A stretch of 64,000 nucleotides of DNA from NCBI RefSeq assembly GCF_025370935.1, contig NC_133481.1:20176716-20240715 (forward strand). The letters are read 5' to 3'. This DNA is from Choristoneura fumiferana (lineage: Eukaryota > Arthropoda > Insecta > Lepidoptera > Tortricidae). Every line of letters starts with the position of its first letter. The first letter of the stretch is position 1. Shown piece by piece: positions 63,403 to 64,000 of the stretch. The position numbers were made by a program, and so were the translations under genes. The notes beneath the pieces were generated by a model. It did not search any database. It was not told the origin of the DNA and worked only from the letters and a program-made list of their open reading frames with translations.

Positions 63403-64000
63403 AAATATAATCAAGGATAGGATAGCTGTATAAAAATATCACGGAAAAATTAACACAAAACGATCTAGTCTCAAAGTAAAAAATCACACAGATGTTAGAC
63501 TAACCTAGTCTAGGAGTAGTAGTTTGTCTAGTAGCATGGTGTTACGGTTGTATTACTCTGAAGATGAGCTCTGGTTGAGTTTGAAACGCGTCAGTGTAGT
63601 GTGGTGGTGGTGAAAGATGGGTTTGTGTGATTTGTGTGGTTCTTACAGTGTGGAGGTGGAGGAACTGCATGAACACGCATATCTTGCATAAGCGTAGTAT
63701 CATAAAGTCGCGGGTGAGCAAAGAAATAGTTTGGTTCATTAAATATGACCTTCGCAAAAGTAACGCTGATTCATTAAATTAATGAAAGTATCTAGTTAAA
63801 ATATCTTTTGTCATCATGTCAAGCATCAAGCGATAGCATCTCAAGTCTGTTGACCCCATGGGTGTCTCTATTAATCGTAAACGCTGGCGTAAACACAACT
63901 GCCGCCACTCCAAGTTAAATAATCGTAACCGTGGCTACTGATCGAATTACTTAACCAAGGAACTCATCCCTGTAAAAACTAGATATTTAAAAATACAAAT
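63403..64000. other. Intergenic sequence at the right edge, no gene
   Basis: No convincing frame and no repeat shared with the window. Confidence 0.3.

Overview
The window looks like nuclear DNA from a moth or butterfly (Lepidoptera). It is AT-rich. Almost all of it is interspersed repeat sequence of recognisably lepidopteran kinds: tRNA-derived SINEs, many LINE 3' ends, Helitron-like elements ending in GCTAGT, foldback MITEs and Penelope-like palindromes. The one convincing host gene is an intronless forkhead gene of the sloppy-paired/FoxG type. The window begins exactly at a HindIII site (AAGCTT) and has one 321-base run of N (2732-3052). This would fit a BAC clone, but that is inference, and I cannot name the species.

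Layout. 1-2731 is a minus-strand, frame-damaged LINE that still shows endonuclease, reverse transcriptase and RNase H parts. 3053-30300 is dense repeat: seven kinds of element recur on both strands, often nested. The clearest cases are a 602-base TIR element inside a LINE 3' UTR (17427-18028), a SINE with a perfect 12-base target duplication (12137-12440), and a repeat bounded by perfect 30-base inverted arms (25301-25741). 30300-33900 is the longest stretch without recognisable repeats and contains the sloppy-paired gene: CCAAT, TATA and initiator signals at 31384-31470, CDS 31552-32523, poly(A) signal 32771. 33900-64000 returns to repeat. It includes a 263-base near-perfect foldback, a hAT-like MITE, a 1.6 kb Helitron-like element carrying a higher-order minisatellite (43248-44822), a head-to-head pair of tRNA-derived SINEs (50400-51045), two adjacent MITEs with TTA target duplications (54.25-54.87 kb), and several RTE-type LINE ends.

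How it works together. Only the forkhead gene is likely to act in the animal, as a DNA-binding repressor in segmentation and head or neural patterning, by analogy with its family. The repeat-free DNA around it probably holds its control elements. The rest is a record of transposition. I found no convincing second host gene. The most unusual observations are the hairpin plus GAAAC core shared by the Penelope-like palindromes, an unclassified repeat of about 500 bases present in several copies with a conserved hairpin end and a tandem motif, and several nested or composite elements whose order of insertion can be read directly.
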